Source of the DNA: Methanocella arvoryzae MRE50
GTDB taxonomy: Archaea > Halobacteriota > Methanocellia > Methanocellales > Methanocellaceae
Direction of reading: 5' to 3'
Length of the DNA stretch: 64,000 nucleotides
Assembly: GCF_000063445.1 (NCBI RefSeq)
Contig: NC_009464.1
Location: forward strand, 992,001-1,056,000
Position numbers and translations under genes: made by a program. Under the pieces are notes generated by a model. That model had not been told where the DNA came from. It was given only the letters and a program-made list of their open reading frames with translations, and searched no databases. This document shows positions 1-8,357 of the stretch, piece after piece; the stretch's first letter is position 1, and every line of letters begins with the position of its first letter.

Positions 1-557
1 TCGGTTCTGTACTGGCTTTCCAGCATTTCCATGACGGTGTTCCGGTTGGCGCCGATGGAGACAGCCTTGTACTCGTACAGAGCACCCGACGGGTCAGTCT
101 CAAACAGGCGCTGGCCGGTTTCGTCCACGCCGGCGATTAGGAGGGCACTACCGTACGGCCTCATGCCGCCGTACTGGGTGAGCTGCTGGATGTGATCGGA
201 GATCTTCTTCGCTAATATGCCTATGCTGATCGGCTCGTCGTAGGTGATGTGGTTGATCTGGGCTTCTACCCTTGCCCGGTCGACCAGCGCCCGGCCGTCG
301 GCCACCAGACCGGAGGCGACCGCTCCGATGTGATCGTCGATCTTGAAGATCTTCTCGATTGATTCTGCCTCGAGCAGCTTGGTGGAGATCCTCTTGTCCA
401 CCAGCAGTGCGATGCCATCTTTCGATTTCAGGCCCATGACGGTCGCTCCCCTGCGGACCGCCTCCTGTGCGTAATGAACCTGGAACAGCCGGCCGTCGGG
501 GCTGAACACGGTGATAGCCCGGTCGTAGCCCATCATCTGTGGTGTCATCTGCTGCAT
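1..557 (-). CDS. psmA: Proteasome alpha subunit (C-terminus beyond window)
   Basis: This gene encodes the alpha subunit of the archaeal 20S proteasome, the outer ring that gates substrate entry and docks PAN-type ATPases. The visible N-terminal 185 residues read [20 protein letters not shown] and continue with the alpha signature [13 protein letters not shown], the G-LKSKDG-ALLVDKR strand, and [16 protein letters not shown]. Only the alpha subunit has the [12 protein letters not shown] extension, so this is not beta. The ATG at 557 follows a GGAGTG ribosome site at a good distance. It is the last visible gene of the rpl15e-rnp3-rnp2 operon, 8 bp after rnp2. The 3' end lies outside the window. 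Confidence 0.96.
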   Translation of the reverse strand, partial: MQQMTPQMMGYDRAITVFSPDGRLFQVHYAQEAVRRGATVMGLKSKDGIALLVDKRISTKLLEAESIEKIFKIDDHIGAVASGLVADGRALVDRARVEAQINHITYDEPISIGILAKKISDHIQQLTQYGGMRPYGSALLIAGVDETGQRLFETDPSGALYEYKAVSIGANRNTVMEMLESQYRT

Positions 558-565
558 CTTGTCTT

Positions 566-1087
566 TCACTCCTGTTGATTAGTTACTGTATCAGAAGAGG
601 TTAGGCTGAGATAGCGGGTGTTCCCGCGTTTCAGTACCTCCCGTTCATCCGGAACAATGTCAATTTCATCTCCCTTCTCTCTCACCGCAGTTCCGGACAT
701 GCGCCCATGGCGAATTTGTATAGAAAGGATATTAGTGGAAGCTATGTTTTCTGGAACAATATATTTTTCTGTTGCAGCCCGTATCGTACCCGATACTCCT
801 GAGATAAAGATGTGAGCGCGGGTGCCTTTGATGACGTAGACAGTGGCGATCGCTGCCCGGGCAAGCTCCACGGCACCGTGGTTCACCCGCAGGATGCCCC
901 GGAAGCCATCGAAGTCCATGAGCCGGTAGCCGATCTCGCTGCTGCCGGTATCCCCGAGAAGGGTCTGAGTGGCGAAGTATATCTCGTCCAGCAGCACCTT
1001 CCGGTCTACAGGATCGCCGCTCTCGGTGACGACCTTGAAGGCGATGTACCGCTTCTTTTCCCGCAGGGAAGATGGCAGGATTTTCAT
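566..1087 (-). CDS. rnp2: RNase P protein component 2 (Pop5 family)
   Basis: This is a protein cofactor of archaeal RNase P, the RNA enzyme that matures tRNA 5' ends; it pairs with the Rpp30-type subunit. The 173 residues open with [19 protein letters not shown] and contain the family core ([23 protein letters not shown]), a strand-rich region for the Rpp30 and RNA contact. The C-terminal 50 or so residues form a charged extension beyond the usual length of 110-130 residues. The start overlaps the rnp3 stop by 4 bp, so translation is probably coupled. It could only be confused with another small RNA-binding protein; position next to rnp3 and psmA supports the call. Confidence 0.9.
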   Translation of the reverse strand: MKILPSSLREKKRYIAFKVVTESGDPVDRKVLLDEIYFATQTLLGDTGSSEIGYRLMDFDGFRGILRVNHGAVELARAAIATVYVIKGTRAHIFISGVSGTIRAATEKYIVPENIASTNILSIQIRHGRMSGTAVREKGDEIDIVPDEREVLKRGNTRYLSLTSSDTVTNQQE

Positions 1088-1806
1088 TCGTCGCCCCCTC
1101 CCGCCCCGACGATCTCGACGCCGTCCATGACGTAGCTGGCCGAGGACCGGCGGATGATCTGCTCCGGATAATAGGTGAGGCCCTTGATCGCCTCGGCCTC
1201 GTTCAGGCCGAACAGTCTGGCTATCGCGATCATGCAGCGCGGGTCCCGCAAATCGTAGTGGGACATGGCCCCTGAAGTGATCACGTAGGGAGCCCCGTAT
1301 TTTCTGACGAGGGCAAAGTTAGCCCTGTAGCTGGACAGGGTGCGGACTCTGGTCCCGCCCCGGTTGTGGATGATGGGAAAAAGGCTGAACTCGATGGCCA
1401 CCTGCTTATCGGCGGCCAGCTTTGCGATGATGTGGTTGATGCCGCTGGTCTTGCCCCCGTCGTGCGGGTGGGTGAGCACGTCGGCTCTGCCGTCCTCGCA
1501 GGCAGCCCGGTTGATCGCCTCGTCGCCGCCGTGAACAGCTAGCACCTGGACCCGGCTGCGGTACTTTTCCACCAGCCGGCGCAGCTCGTTGGCGTTCGCC
1601 GGCGAGACTTCGACACCCCGGAGCACTTTGAAGTTCTGCGGTAGTGGCTCCTTTCCGGCGAAAAAGTCGTGGTGTGGCGAAGCGCATATCCCCGACAGGC
1701 CCAGTCTTCCGGCCTCCAGCGCCATTCTCGAGACGGAACTCGAGCCCTCCGGGTAGGGGTGAATGTTCATGTCATAGTAGTGTAGCTCTTGCTCACTCGC
1801 CGGCAT
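1084..1806 (-). CDS. rnp3: RNase P protein component 3 (Rpp30 family)
   Basis: This is the TIM-barrel protein subunit of archaeal RNase P. The sequence has the PHP/Rpp30-like layout: YYDMNIHPYPEGSSSV at the N-terminus, GICASPHHD, RGVEVSPANANELR, VLAVHGGDE, VLTHPHDGGKTSGINH, and a conserved IEFSLFPIIHNRGG-R segment. I chose the ATG at 1806 ([12 protein letters not shown]). The open frame extends 12 codons further upstream, but a start there would overlap the preceding gene by about 50 bp. It overlaps the upstream RNA-binding protein gene by 14 bp and rnp2 by 4 bp. It probably acts in a complex with the Pop5-type subunit encoded next door. Confidence 0.92.
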   Translation of the reverse strand: MPASEQELHYYDMNIHPYPEGSSSVSRMALEAGRLGLSGICASPHHDFFAGKEPLPQNFKVLRGVEVSPANANELRRLVEKYRSRVQVLAVHGGDEAINRAACEDGRADVLTHPHDGGKTSGINHIIAKLAADKQVAIEFSLFPIIHNRGGTRVRTLSSYRANFALVRKYGAPYVITSGAMSHYDLRDPRCMIAIARLFGLNEAEAIKGLTYYPEQIIRRSSASYVMDGVEIVGAGGGDE

Positions 1807-2224
1807 GGAAATAGTCCTGGAGTATCTTGAGCCCCAGCTCATATTTGGCGGGGTACGCGGCCACCTTGGCCTTTAGTGCTATGGCGTCCTCAGCGTACGT
1901 GATCCTCACGTCGCCGAGATAGGCATCCTGCTTGGACAGGCGGAGGAAGAATGTGCAATCTTCGCTGACCCGCTCCGGAAGCTCCGAGATCAGTGCCCTG
2001 AGATCCTCTTCCGGCAGCTTGTCACGTAGAAATTTCATGTACTGCGTCGCAGCCTTCTTTTCCAGCCGGGCAGTAAAAATAGTGATAGGGTTGCCGAAGT
2101 AGCCTTCGGTCTCGAGGGCTTCGATCGGAGTATCCTGGGGAAGAACGTTCTCGAGGGCCTGTCTGACCCTCGAGGGTTCCTCTGTCGAGTGTGCCTGCGT
2201 TCTGAACAGGATATAGTGGATCAT
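1793..2224 (-). CDS. Archaeal RNA-binding protein (COG1325-type, exosome-associated locus)
   Basis: This 143-residue protein matches the small archaeal family often annotated as an RNA-binding protein or exosome subunit that sits between rpl15e and rnp3. It begins [18 protein letters not shown] and has the pattern [17 protein letters not shown], followed by a helix-rich C-terminal half ([27 protein letters not shown]). There is no catalytic motif. The start overlaps the rpl15e stop by 4 bp, and the 3' end overlaps rnp3. A role in RNA binding is inferred from family and operon context; the molecular target is not evident from the sequence. Confidence 0.75.
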   Translation of the reverse strand: MIHYILFRTQAHSTEEPSRVRQALENVLPQDTPIEALETEGYFGNPITIFTARLEKKAATQYMKFLRDKLPEEDLRALISELPERVSEDCTFFLRLSKQDAYLGDVRITYAEDAIALKAKVAAYPAKYELGLKILQDYFHAGE

Positions 2225-2811
2225 TTGCCCCTGCGGTCGTGAGCCTGGACAGACGGGTAGTTCTTCTCGGTGCCCTTGCCCTTCCGCCTCTGGCCTCTGC
2301 CCTTCTTGCCGGCGCTGGTCAGGCCTCTCTCGGCCCTTCCCCGGTGGGTGCCCTTAGTAATCCAGCTCAGGTTCTTGTCGCTGGCGATACTCGGGTGGTG
2401 GGGGTCGACGAGGATAATCTCATACCACTTGTGCTTGCCGTCCTGGCCAACCCAGTAGGAGTTCAGAACTTCCATGTTGGGGAACTTGCGGCTTGCCCTG
2501 ACCTCTGCCATCCTCTGGATGCTGGTGCGCCTGGTCAGAGTCCTCAGACCCATGTGCTTGGACTTCCTGCCTCTGGAGTACCTGGACTTGCGGCGGCCGC
2601 CGCGGCGGACGTGCGCGCGTGCGACGATGATGCCCTGCTTGGCCTTGTAGCCAAGTGCTCGCGCCCTGTCGAGCCTTGTGGGCCTGTCGATCTTGACGAC
2701 TGTGGGCTCCTTCCTCCATTCCTGGAGGCGTTCCCAGAAGAGTTCGCCGACATACGTCTTGCTGGGGTTCTTCCAGGCATCGCGTATGTAGCTGTATGCG
2801 GATTTTACCAT
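2221..2811 (-). CDS. rpl15e: 50S ribosomal protein L15e
   Basis: This is the archaeal/eukaryotic large-subunit ribosomal protein L15e. From the ATG at 2811 ([16 protein letters not shown]) it is 196 residues, the usual family length; the frame is open for 13 more codons upstream, but an AAAGGAGA ribosome site fits 2811. Typical L15e motifs are visible: [71 protein letters not shown] and a basic C-terminus ([11 protein letters not shown]). It is the first gene of the operon that runs through the RNase P proteins to psmA. Confidence 0.97.
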   Translation of the reverse strand: MVKSAYSYIRDAWKNPSKTYVGELFWERLQEWRKEPTVVKIDRPTRLDRARALGYKAKQGIIVARAHVRRGGRRKSRYSRGRKSKHMGLRTLTRRTSIQRMAEVRASRKFPNMEVLNSYWVGQDGKHKWYEIILVDPHHPSIASDKNLSWITKGTHRGRAERGLTSAGKKGRGQRRKGKGTEKNYPSVQAHDRRGK

Positions 2812-2850
2812 TAGTTTCGTGTCTCCTTTGAATAGTGTTTCCTGGTTCAA

Positions 2851-2953
2851 CCTATCCTGTCATGATGAATATGGATAGGCCACATCCCGGCGGGAACGTA
2901 TCCCGCGACTGAAACCGTTGGAACAATAAACAGGTCCTATAATATAAATATTT
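2851..2953 (-). promoter_or_regulatory. Promoter and structured 5' leader of the rpl15e operon
   Basis: On the minus strand an AAATATTTATATT TATA element lies at 2953-2941, predicting a start near 2918 and a leader of roughly 107 nt. The leader holds two hairpins: arms 2906-2901/2895-2890 (6 bp, GCGGGA with a 5-nt loop) and arms 2879-2873/2857-2851 (7 bp, CCTATCC). Both are perfect. Transcription start is inferred, not observed. Confidence 0.5.
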
Positions 2954-3030
2954 CGTATTGTCCGGGCGCTAAAGCAGCCTGCTGGCACATGGCCAGAGAA
3001 GGCGTCAGCAGGACGGAGAAAGAGTTTAAG

Positions 3031-3056
3031 TAAAAAGAGAAGGGCCTTACGGCCGC
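3031..3056 (-). terminator. Probable terminator after the hypB / Cys-rich peptide unit
   Basis: Read on the minus strand, a short GGCC-GTAA-GGCC hairpin is followed by CTTCTCTTTTTA. It sits 50 bp past the stop of the small Cys-rich peptide gene and before the rpl15e promoter. The stem is only 4-5 bp, so the T-run may matter more than the hairpin. Confidence 0.5.
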
Positions 3057-3106
3057 ATTCAATGATTGTAACAGTAAACAGGTCCCGGGACTCTTAAAGA
3101 TAAGCC

Positions 3107-3184
3107 TTACGCCTTCTTCTTCGAGTCCTTAGCCTTCTCGTCCTTCTTAGGCTTGCTGCCGCAGCCGCATCCACATCCTGCCAT
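3107..3184 (-). CDS. 25-residue Cys-rich, Lys-rich peptide downstream of hypB
   Basis: A very short gene encodes MAGCGCGCGSKPKK followed by a charged DEKAKDSKKKA tail. It has a clear ribosome site (GAGGTGA) 5-8 bases before the ATG at 3184 and ends with TAA. Three cysteines alternate with glycine within seven residues (C4, C6, C8), a thiol cluster suited to soft-metal binding; the rest is a Lys/Asp/Glu tail. It lies 59 bp downstream of hypB, with a possible terminator after it, so it is probably cotranscribed with hypB. I do not recognise a named family. A role in nickel handling is only an inference from context. Confidence 0.6.
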   Translation of the reverse strand: MAGCGCGCGSKPKKDEKAKDSKKKA

Positions 3185-3243
3185 CAGTAGTCACCTCTTT
3201 GAAGGTTTATCTATGCTGGATAATCGCTCAAGGTACAAATACT

Positions 3244-3891
3244 TTATTTTGTTATGAGGTCGGCCAGTTCCTCGACTCCGGCACCAGTCTTCAGGTTGGT
3301 CTTCAGGATCTGGATGTTCGAGTTGTGGCGCTTCATGTCCTTTTCCATGCGCTCGATGCTGGCTCCGACGGCCCCGGCAAGGTCTACCTTGTTGATGATG
3401 CCGATCTGGCATTCCCGGAACATGGCCGGGTGCTTGTTGACCACGTCGTCGCCTTCGGTGACGGAGACGATGACCACCCGCTTGTGGCTGCCCACGGGGA
3501 AGTCGGTGGGGCAGACCATGTTGCCGACGTTCTCGATCAGCAGCAGGTCGATGTCGTCCAGGGGCAGATGATGCAGCGCGTGGTGCACCATGTGTGCGTC
3601 GAGATGGCATTCCGTGCCGGTGTTGAGGTTCTCCGTCGGGATGTTCAGGGCGTGGATGCGCTGATAGTCGTCGTCGCCGTAGCAGTCGCCGACAATGGCG
3701 CCTACCTTGAAGCCTCTGTTCCGCAGGACAGGGGTAAGCTTCTCGACCAGCATAGTCTTGCCGGAGCCCACTGCTCCGAGAATGTCGATCGCCTTGATGC
3801 CGTGTTCCTCGAGGTGTTCCCGGTTCTCTTCTGCCTGCCTCTTGTTGGCCTCTGTGACGCTGGCACCTACGTTAACCTGAATTTTATGCAA
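3244..3891 (-). CDS. hypB: Hydrogenase nickel incorporation GTPase HypB
   Basis: HypB is the SIMIBI-class GTPase that works with HypA to load nickel into [NiFe] hydrogenases. In 215 residues the P-loop GAVGSGKT (39-46), the switch/metal segment NTGTECHLDAHMVHHAL with the paired Cys-His of the G-domain metal site, LLIENVGNMVCP, and the guanine-specificity motif NKVDLAG are all present. There is no His-rich nickel-storage N-terminus, as is common in archaeal HypB. No hypA is seen in the window. A Cys-rich peptide gene follows downstream and may belong to the same transcript. Confidence 0.95.
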   Translation of the reverse strand: MHKIQVNVGASVTEANKRQAEENREHLEEHGIKAIDILGAVGSGKTMLVEKLTPVLRNRGFKVGAIVGDCYGDDDYQRIHALNIPTENLNTGTECHLDAHMVHHALHHLPLDDIDLLLIENVGNMVCPTDFPVGSHKRVVIVSVTEGDDVVNKHPAMFRECQIGIINKVDLAGAVGASIERMEKDMKRHNSNIQILKTNLKTGAGVEELADLITK

Positions 3892-4013
3892 GATATCACC
3901 GTGAAGATTTTAGATCAATCATGGCATCATCAATGAAATATTTGTCGCCGCCGGCGTATCTGCACCGGCGCAAGTGCACGACCTTCGAAGCATAAAGTTA
4001 AAGATTGGTAGAA

Positions 4014-4024
4014 GAAGTATATAA
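4014..4024 (+). promoter_or_regulatory. TATA box of the multi-PAS regulator
   Basis: AGTATATAACG lies between the divergent hypB and regulator genes. It would start a transcript near 4045 with a leader of about 58 nt. Confidence 0.45.
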
Positions 4025-4102
4025 CGGAAAAAGAAGATAATGGCACAATGCTTGGAATCATCAGGCATATGCTGCAGCTGTTGATGTCGAGTGGGATGGA
4101 AG

Positions 4103-6610
4103 ATGGTTAATGCACGCTTGTTAGTGGTCGAGGATGAGAGCATTGTCGCCAAGGACATTCAGCACCGGCTGAGAAACCTCGGTTACGAAGTGCCGGCGGT
4201 AGTCGCCTACGGTGAGAAGGCCATCGAGAAAGCGGGAGAATTACAGCCAGACCTGGTGCTGATGGACATCTTCCTGAAGGGGGAGATGGACGGTATCCAG
4301 GCTGCGGAAGAGATCAAGCGCCAGTACGACATTCCGGTCATTTTCCTCACCGCTTTCGCTGATCCGAACACGCTGCAGCGGGCGAAGATCACAGAGCCGT
4401 TCGGCTATATCCTGAAGCCGTTCGAGGAGAGAGAGCTGCTCACTGCCATCGAGATGGCCCTGTACAAGCACAAGATGGAGAGACGGCTCAAGGAAAGCGA
4501 GCGGTGGCTGTCAGTCACGCTCAAGAGCATAGGGGACGCGATCATCACCACGGACATGGCGGGCAAGATCACGTTCATGAACCACGTTGCCGAAAACCTG
4601 ACCGGCTGGAAGCAGGAGGAAGCGCACAGGCGGGATCTGTTCGGCATCTTCAACCTCATAGACGAGGCGGGCAGGACGCTGGAGAGCCCGGTCAGCAGAG
4701 TCATCAAAGAAGGCGCTGCCGTCATTCAGCAGAACGACGTCATCCTCATCGCCCGGAACGGGAACGAGATCGCCATAGACAGCAGCGCAGCGCCCATAAG
4801 GGATGACAAGAACAACACTATCGGCGCCGTGCTGGTCTTCCGGGACATCACCGAGCGGAAGCAGACGGAGGAGGCGCTGCAGTTCACCCAGTTCTCGGTC
4901 GACCACGCCGCAGACGCCGCCTTCTGGGTCCGGGACGACGGACACTTCTTCTACGTGAACGAGGCCGCCTGCCAGTCGCTCGGCTACCGCCGGGACGAGC
5001 TGCTCAGGATGAGCATAGCGGACATCAGCGAGGATATCACGGAGCAAGAGTGGCCGGACCACATGAATCGGCTCAAGGAGCACGGCAGGTGGACCTTCGA
5101 ATCGAAGCACAGGAAAAAGGACGGCAAGGTCTTCCCGGTAGAGGTCACCACCAACGTCCTCAAGTTCAACGGACGGGAGTACATCTGCACCTTCGCCCGG
5201 GACATCACCGAGCGTAAGCAGGCCGAGCAGACCTTGATGGAAAACAACCGCCACCTCGAGATCATCAGCTCGATCACCTCCACGATCAACAAGTCGGACA
5301 ACACCAGAGACATGCTGGACCACGTGCTCCGGGACATCCTGAACCTCCTCGAGATCGATTCGGGCGCCATATACCTGTTCGACTCGGAGGATGCTTCTGA
5401 GATGAAGCTCAGGGCTGCGGTCACCCGCTTAGAGAGAGGCAGGGTAGTCAGGTACAAGCAGACGGTGCCGGGGATCACCATTGTAGACCAGGGAAGCATC
5501 TTCTACAGCGACAGCACCCAGTACCTGTACGAGAGCGACGGCGCCAGCGCAGTCACAAACGTGCCGATATCCGTCAAGGACAAGGTGGTAGGTATCATGA
5601 CCCTGTCACCCGGGAGGAGCCTCGATGCCAGCGATACCAGAGAGCTGCTCAGCATCAGCTCCCAGCTGGGCATCGCAGTGGACAACCACCGGCTCTTCAA
5701 GAAGATCCAGGATACGAGCAACTACCTGGCCAGCATCATCAACGAGTCCCCCGACCCCATGCTGACCACCGATGCCTCTGGCCTCATCGTCTCGTTCAAC
5801 CGTAGTGCGTCGAGGCTGCTCTCCTACGCACAGGACGAAGTCGTCGGCCGGCCGGTCAACTCGCTGCTGCCCCCCGGAACGACGCTCGACCTCGGAGACA
5901 GCAAGAGCTATGTCAGAGAGTTCAAGTGCAAAGACGGCTCGGTGATCAAGCTCACCACCTCGACGGCCAGGCTATACAAGGACGGCATCAAGAGCGGCTT
6001 CATTATCACCCTGAAGGATCTCTCCGAGATCAGTGGCCTGAGGGTCGTGCCGGTCACAGAAAACACGGCAGCCCCCGAAACTTCGTCCGCATACAGATTC
6101 GATCCCGGGGTCATCTACCTGTTCGACAAAAAGAAGCGGCAGGACCACATGGAAGTATTCGCAGACCAGGTCAAGCACAACATCCAGGGTTTATGTATAA
6201 CAAGGCAGAACCCGAAGAAGATCAGGGAGAAGTACGGCCTGGAAAAGACTCCCATCATCTGGCTCAACAGCGGCGAAGGAGTCGCCGGCGAGAGCGTCAT
6301 CAAGCCCGACAACATGACCAGCCTGGGCGCCACGATATACAAGTTCATGTCAGAGGCTAAGGACGGCTTAATTCTGCTCGACGGCATGGAGTACCTGATG
6401 ATGCGCAGCAGCTACGAAACCCTGCTCAAGTTCATCCACTACCTCAACGACCGGATCATGATGAGCAACAGCAGAGTCGTCTTCTGCATAGACACCAGAA
6501 CCATCGACGAGCGGCAGCTCCACATCCTCATGAGCGAGATGATGGACTTTGATAAGGTTGCTGTCGCAAACGACTCCATGCAGATCGCGCCGAAGTTGAA
6601 GGTGGAGTAG
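4103..6610 (+). CDS. Multi-PAS response regulator with C-terminal DUF835
   Basis: This is a cytoplasmic signalling protein of about 835 residues. Order: a receiver domain (about 1-125; VVEDES acidic pocket, phospho-acceptor Asp in LVLMDIFL, Lys in ILKPFEE), PAS 1 (about 130-250, ending FRDITERK), PAS 2 (about 255-370, ending FARDITERK), a GAF domain (about 385-535), PAS 3 (about 540-645, MLTTDASGLIVSFN), and a DUF835 domain (about 675-830, GVIYLFD to DFDKVAVA). No histidine kinase DHp or HATPase domain is present, so it probably receives a phosphate from another kinase. I prefer the ATG at 4103 (MVNARLLVVEDES); a GTG at 4091 in the same frame is possible. It has no membrane segment. Confidence 0.88.
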   Translation: MVNARLLVVEDESIVAKDIQHRLRNLGYEVPAVVAYGEKAIEKAGELQPDLVLMDIFLKGEMDGIQAAEEIKRQYDIPVIFLTAFADPNTLQRAKITEPFGYILKPFEERELLTAIEMALYKHKMERRLKESERWLSVTLKSIGDAIITTDMAGKITFMNHVAENLTGWKQEEAHRRDLFGIFNLIDEAGRTLESPVSRVIKEGAAVIQQNDVILIARNGNEIAIDSSAAPIRDDKNNTIGAVLVFRDITERKQTEEALQFTQFSVDHAADAAFWVRDDGHFFYVNEAACQSLGYRRDELLRMSIADISEDITEQEWPDHMNRLKEHGRWTFESKHRKKDGKVFPVEVTTNVLKFNGREYICTFARDITERKQAEQTLMENNRHLEIISSITSTINKSDNTRDMLDHVLRDILNLLEIDSGAIYLFDSEDASEMKLRAAVTRLERGRVVRYKQTVPGITIVDQGSIFYSDSTQYLYESDGASAVTNVPISVKDKVVGIMTLSPGRSLDASDTRELLSISSQLGIAVDNHRLFKKIQDTSNYLASIINESPDPMLTTDASGLIVSFNRSASRLLSYAQDEVVGRPVNSLLPPGTTLDLGDSKSYVREFKCKDGSVIKLTTSTARLYKDGIKSGFIITLKDLSEISGLRVVPVTENTAAPETSSAYRFDPGVIYLFDKKKRQDHMEVFADQVKHNIQGLCITRQNPKKIREKYGLEKTPIIWLNSGEGVAGESVIKPDNMTSLGATIYKFMSEAKDGLILLDGMEYLMMRSSYETLLKFIHYLNDRIMMSNSRVVFCIDTRTIDERQLHILMSEMMDFDKVAVANDSMQIAPKLKVE

Positions 6611-7111
6611 TAAAAGACGCATTTTTATTTTCCCCTCGCTAATGCGAGGACAGGCCCGAAAAACCTCCGTCGACCGCATACCGACAATACTTGTTGTGTA
6701 ACCCTATCAATGCAACCTGAATGGTTTAGCGGTCGGCGAGGCGTTTCGGGCTTGTCCTGCCCGTCAGGGCAGGATACGGAGATGACGGGGCAATGAACGC
6801 CAACCGAAGGTGGCGTTGCTTAGCGCTTGCGAAGGAGGTTCGACTGGCGCAGCCGAAGGCGCAGCCAGGTCGTCCGACGAGGGTGCGAGCGCGGCCCCGG
6901 CATCGGAGTACCCGAAACGACGAGTAGCCCGCCATCAGGCGGGCGTCGACCCGCGATTATTGTTACCTATAACTGCCAAAACAAGCGTAACTGATAGAAC
7001 GGGCGTCGACCCGCTATGTGCGATCATAAATACGGCTATAACGTGAGTCGAACAACATCCTGTCTTTTCAACCCGAAAGTCATATAGAGGATAAGGAGTA
7101 AGTTTAGAAAG
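6611..7111. other. Gene-poor spacer with a GC-rich hairpin cluster
   Basis: No convincing gene lies here. From about 6735 to 6945 the DNA is GC-rich and folds into consecutive perfect hairpins: CCTGCCC/GGGCAGG near 6757-6774, CGCCA/TGGCG near 6798-6815, CTGGC/GCCAG near 6843-6867, and GCCCGCC/GGCGGGC at 6927-6944. A 14-bp direct repeat GGGCGTCGACCCGC occurs at 6941 and again at 7001. A 44-codon frame (6793-6927) is Arg-rich, lacks a ribosome site and is probably not real. It may be a structured RNA or a decayed repeat element. Confidence 0.4.
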
Positions 7112-7420
7112 ATGCAGCGCGAAGAGATGAAGGAAAAACACCAGATAGTAATTTGGCCCGTATACCTGGACGCGAACAAGGCCCGGAACGAAGGCAGGTT
7201 GACGCCCATGTCCTGCTCGGTCAAGACACCGAGAGTGATGGAGATATTCAAGGCTGCAGAAAAGCTGGGCCTGCACCCCGAGCATGTGACCGGCAAAGCT
7301 CACCCGGCAGCGTGGGCGGACAAGAGCGGCTACGTCCTCGTCGACAACATCGGGCCTAAAACGGATCTGCTGCGCAGGATAGGCACAGAGATTATCCGCA
7401 TGCGTGGCGGTAAGCAGTAA
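7112..7420 (+). CDS. srp19: Signal recognition particle protein SRP19
   Basis: SRP19 binds the tips of helices 6 and 8 of 7S RNA and promotes SRP54 loading. The 102-residue protein has the family landmarks: VIWPVYLDANKARNEGRLTP, PRVMEIFKAAEKLGL, and a C-terminal Gly/Arg end (IRMRGGKQ). The ATG at 7112 follows an AAGGAG about 15 bases upstream; a second in-frame ATG at 7127 is also possible. A T-rich run (TCTTTTTTCTTG) follows the stop. The PHP-domain gene begins 65 bp later on the same strand. Confidence 0.95.
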   Translation: MQREEMKEKHQIVIWPVYLDANKARNEGRLTPMSCSVKTPRVMEIFKAAEKLGLHPEHVTGKAHPAAWADKSGYVLVDNIGPKTDLLRRIGTEIIRMRGGKQ

Positions 7421-7485
7421 TCTTTTTTCTTGACTTTTCTGCCCCTGGAAAAGAATTAATATTCAATCAGAGCTTACTTTCATTC

Positions 7486-8142
7486 ATGATCGATCTCCAC
7501 ACCCACTCTCTTTTAAGCGACGGCGAACTCCTGCCCAGCGAGCTGGTGCGCCGGGCGAAGGTGATCGGCTACGAGGCTATCGCCATCACCGATCACGCCG
7601 ACTACACGAACCTCGAGAGGCTGATCGACGCCTCGAAGAAGGCGAGGGTGCTGGAGGAGAGCTATGGCATTGTCGTCATATCTGGCGTGGAGCTGACTCA
7701 CCTGCCGCCGGAGCACATCGCACCGCTGGCGAAGAGGGCGAAAGAGCTGGGCGCTGAAATCGTCGTGGTGCACGGGGAGACGCCTGCGGAGCCTGTAGCT
7801 CCGGGCACGAATAAAGCGGCGGTTAGCTGTAAAGACGTGGACGTGCTGGCGCACCCGGGCTTTCTGACGCTGGAGGAGGCCAGGCTTGCCGCATCTAACG
7901 GCATCCTGCTGGAGATCACGTCGAGGGGCGGCCACAACATGACGAATGGCTACGTAGCCAACACAGCCCGGGAAGCGGGTGCAATGATGGTAGTGGACAC
8001 GGACTCGCACGCGCCGGGCGACCTCATCACGGGCGCCCGAGCCCTCGCGGTAGCAAGAGGCGCAGGCCTGAGCGAGCAAGAGGCGGCCCTGACGCGAGAA
8101 AACGCCGTACGTAAGCTGAATTTAATAGTAGGCCGCAGGTGA
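7486..8142 (+). CDS. PHP-domain metal-dependent phosphoesterase
   Basis: This 218-residue protein belongs to the PHP family of trinuclear metal phosphoesterases (histidinol phosphatase/polymerase PHP fold). Metal-ligand motifs are in order: MIDLHTHSLLSDG (His-x-His) at the N-terminus, AITDHADY, GVELTHLP, IVVVHGET, VLAHPGF, EITSRGGHN and DTDSHAPGD. It is a single-domain protein with no attached polymerase or hydrolase. The substrate cannot be read from the sequence. It follows srp19 in the same direction. It differs from the second PHP protein at 16.6 kb in length and motif spacing. Confidence 0.85.
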   Translation: MIDLHTHSLLSDGELLPSELVRRAKVIGYEAIAITDHADYTNLERLIDASKKARVLEESYGIVVISGVELTHLPPEHIAPLAKRAKELGAEIVVVHGETPAEPVAPGTNKAAVSCKDVDVLAHPGFLTLEEARLAASNGILLEITSRGGHNMTNGYVANTAREAGAMMVVDTDSHAPGDLITGARALAVARGAGLSEQEAALTRENAVRKLNLIVGRR

Positions 8143-8269
8143 TCCGGCAGAGGCCGTATAACAGGTAATAGTCTTACTATACAGGCAATTTAGAAAGTTT
8201 TAATATCCACTGGCTACATAGTAATAAATTAACGCACTAATTCATGAAAATGCGCAGATAGCGCCGGTA

Positions 8270-8357
8270 TATTCTAATATAGCATAGCATATTAAGTATT
8301 GCGTAAAGTTTTTATACTATCGCATAAGACTATATATAGTTTTGGAAGTGACGTTTT
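8270..8357 (+). promoter_or_regulatory. Promoter of the gar1-tfb operon
   Basis: The 215-bp spacer is AT-rich. A strong TATA stretch (ACTATATATAG, about 8329-8339) lies about 28 bp before the proposed TTG start of gar1, so the transcript may be leaderless or nearly so. A second AT element (TTTTTATACTAT) lies about 20 bp further upstream. Confidence 0.5.

Noticed and set aside
6793-6927. A 44-codon Arg-rich frame in the GC-rich hairpin cluster
   Set aside because: No ribosome site, composition is a direct result of the hairpins, and other frames on both strands are equally open.
6720-6945. 7S (SRP) RNA gene next to srp19
   Set aside because: The conserved helix 8 tetraloop region (GGAAG with CAGC) and flanking symmetric loop were not found.
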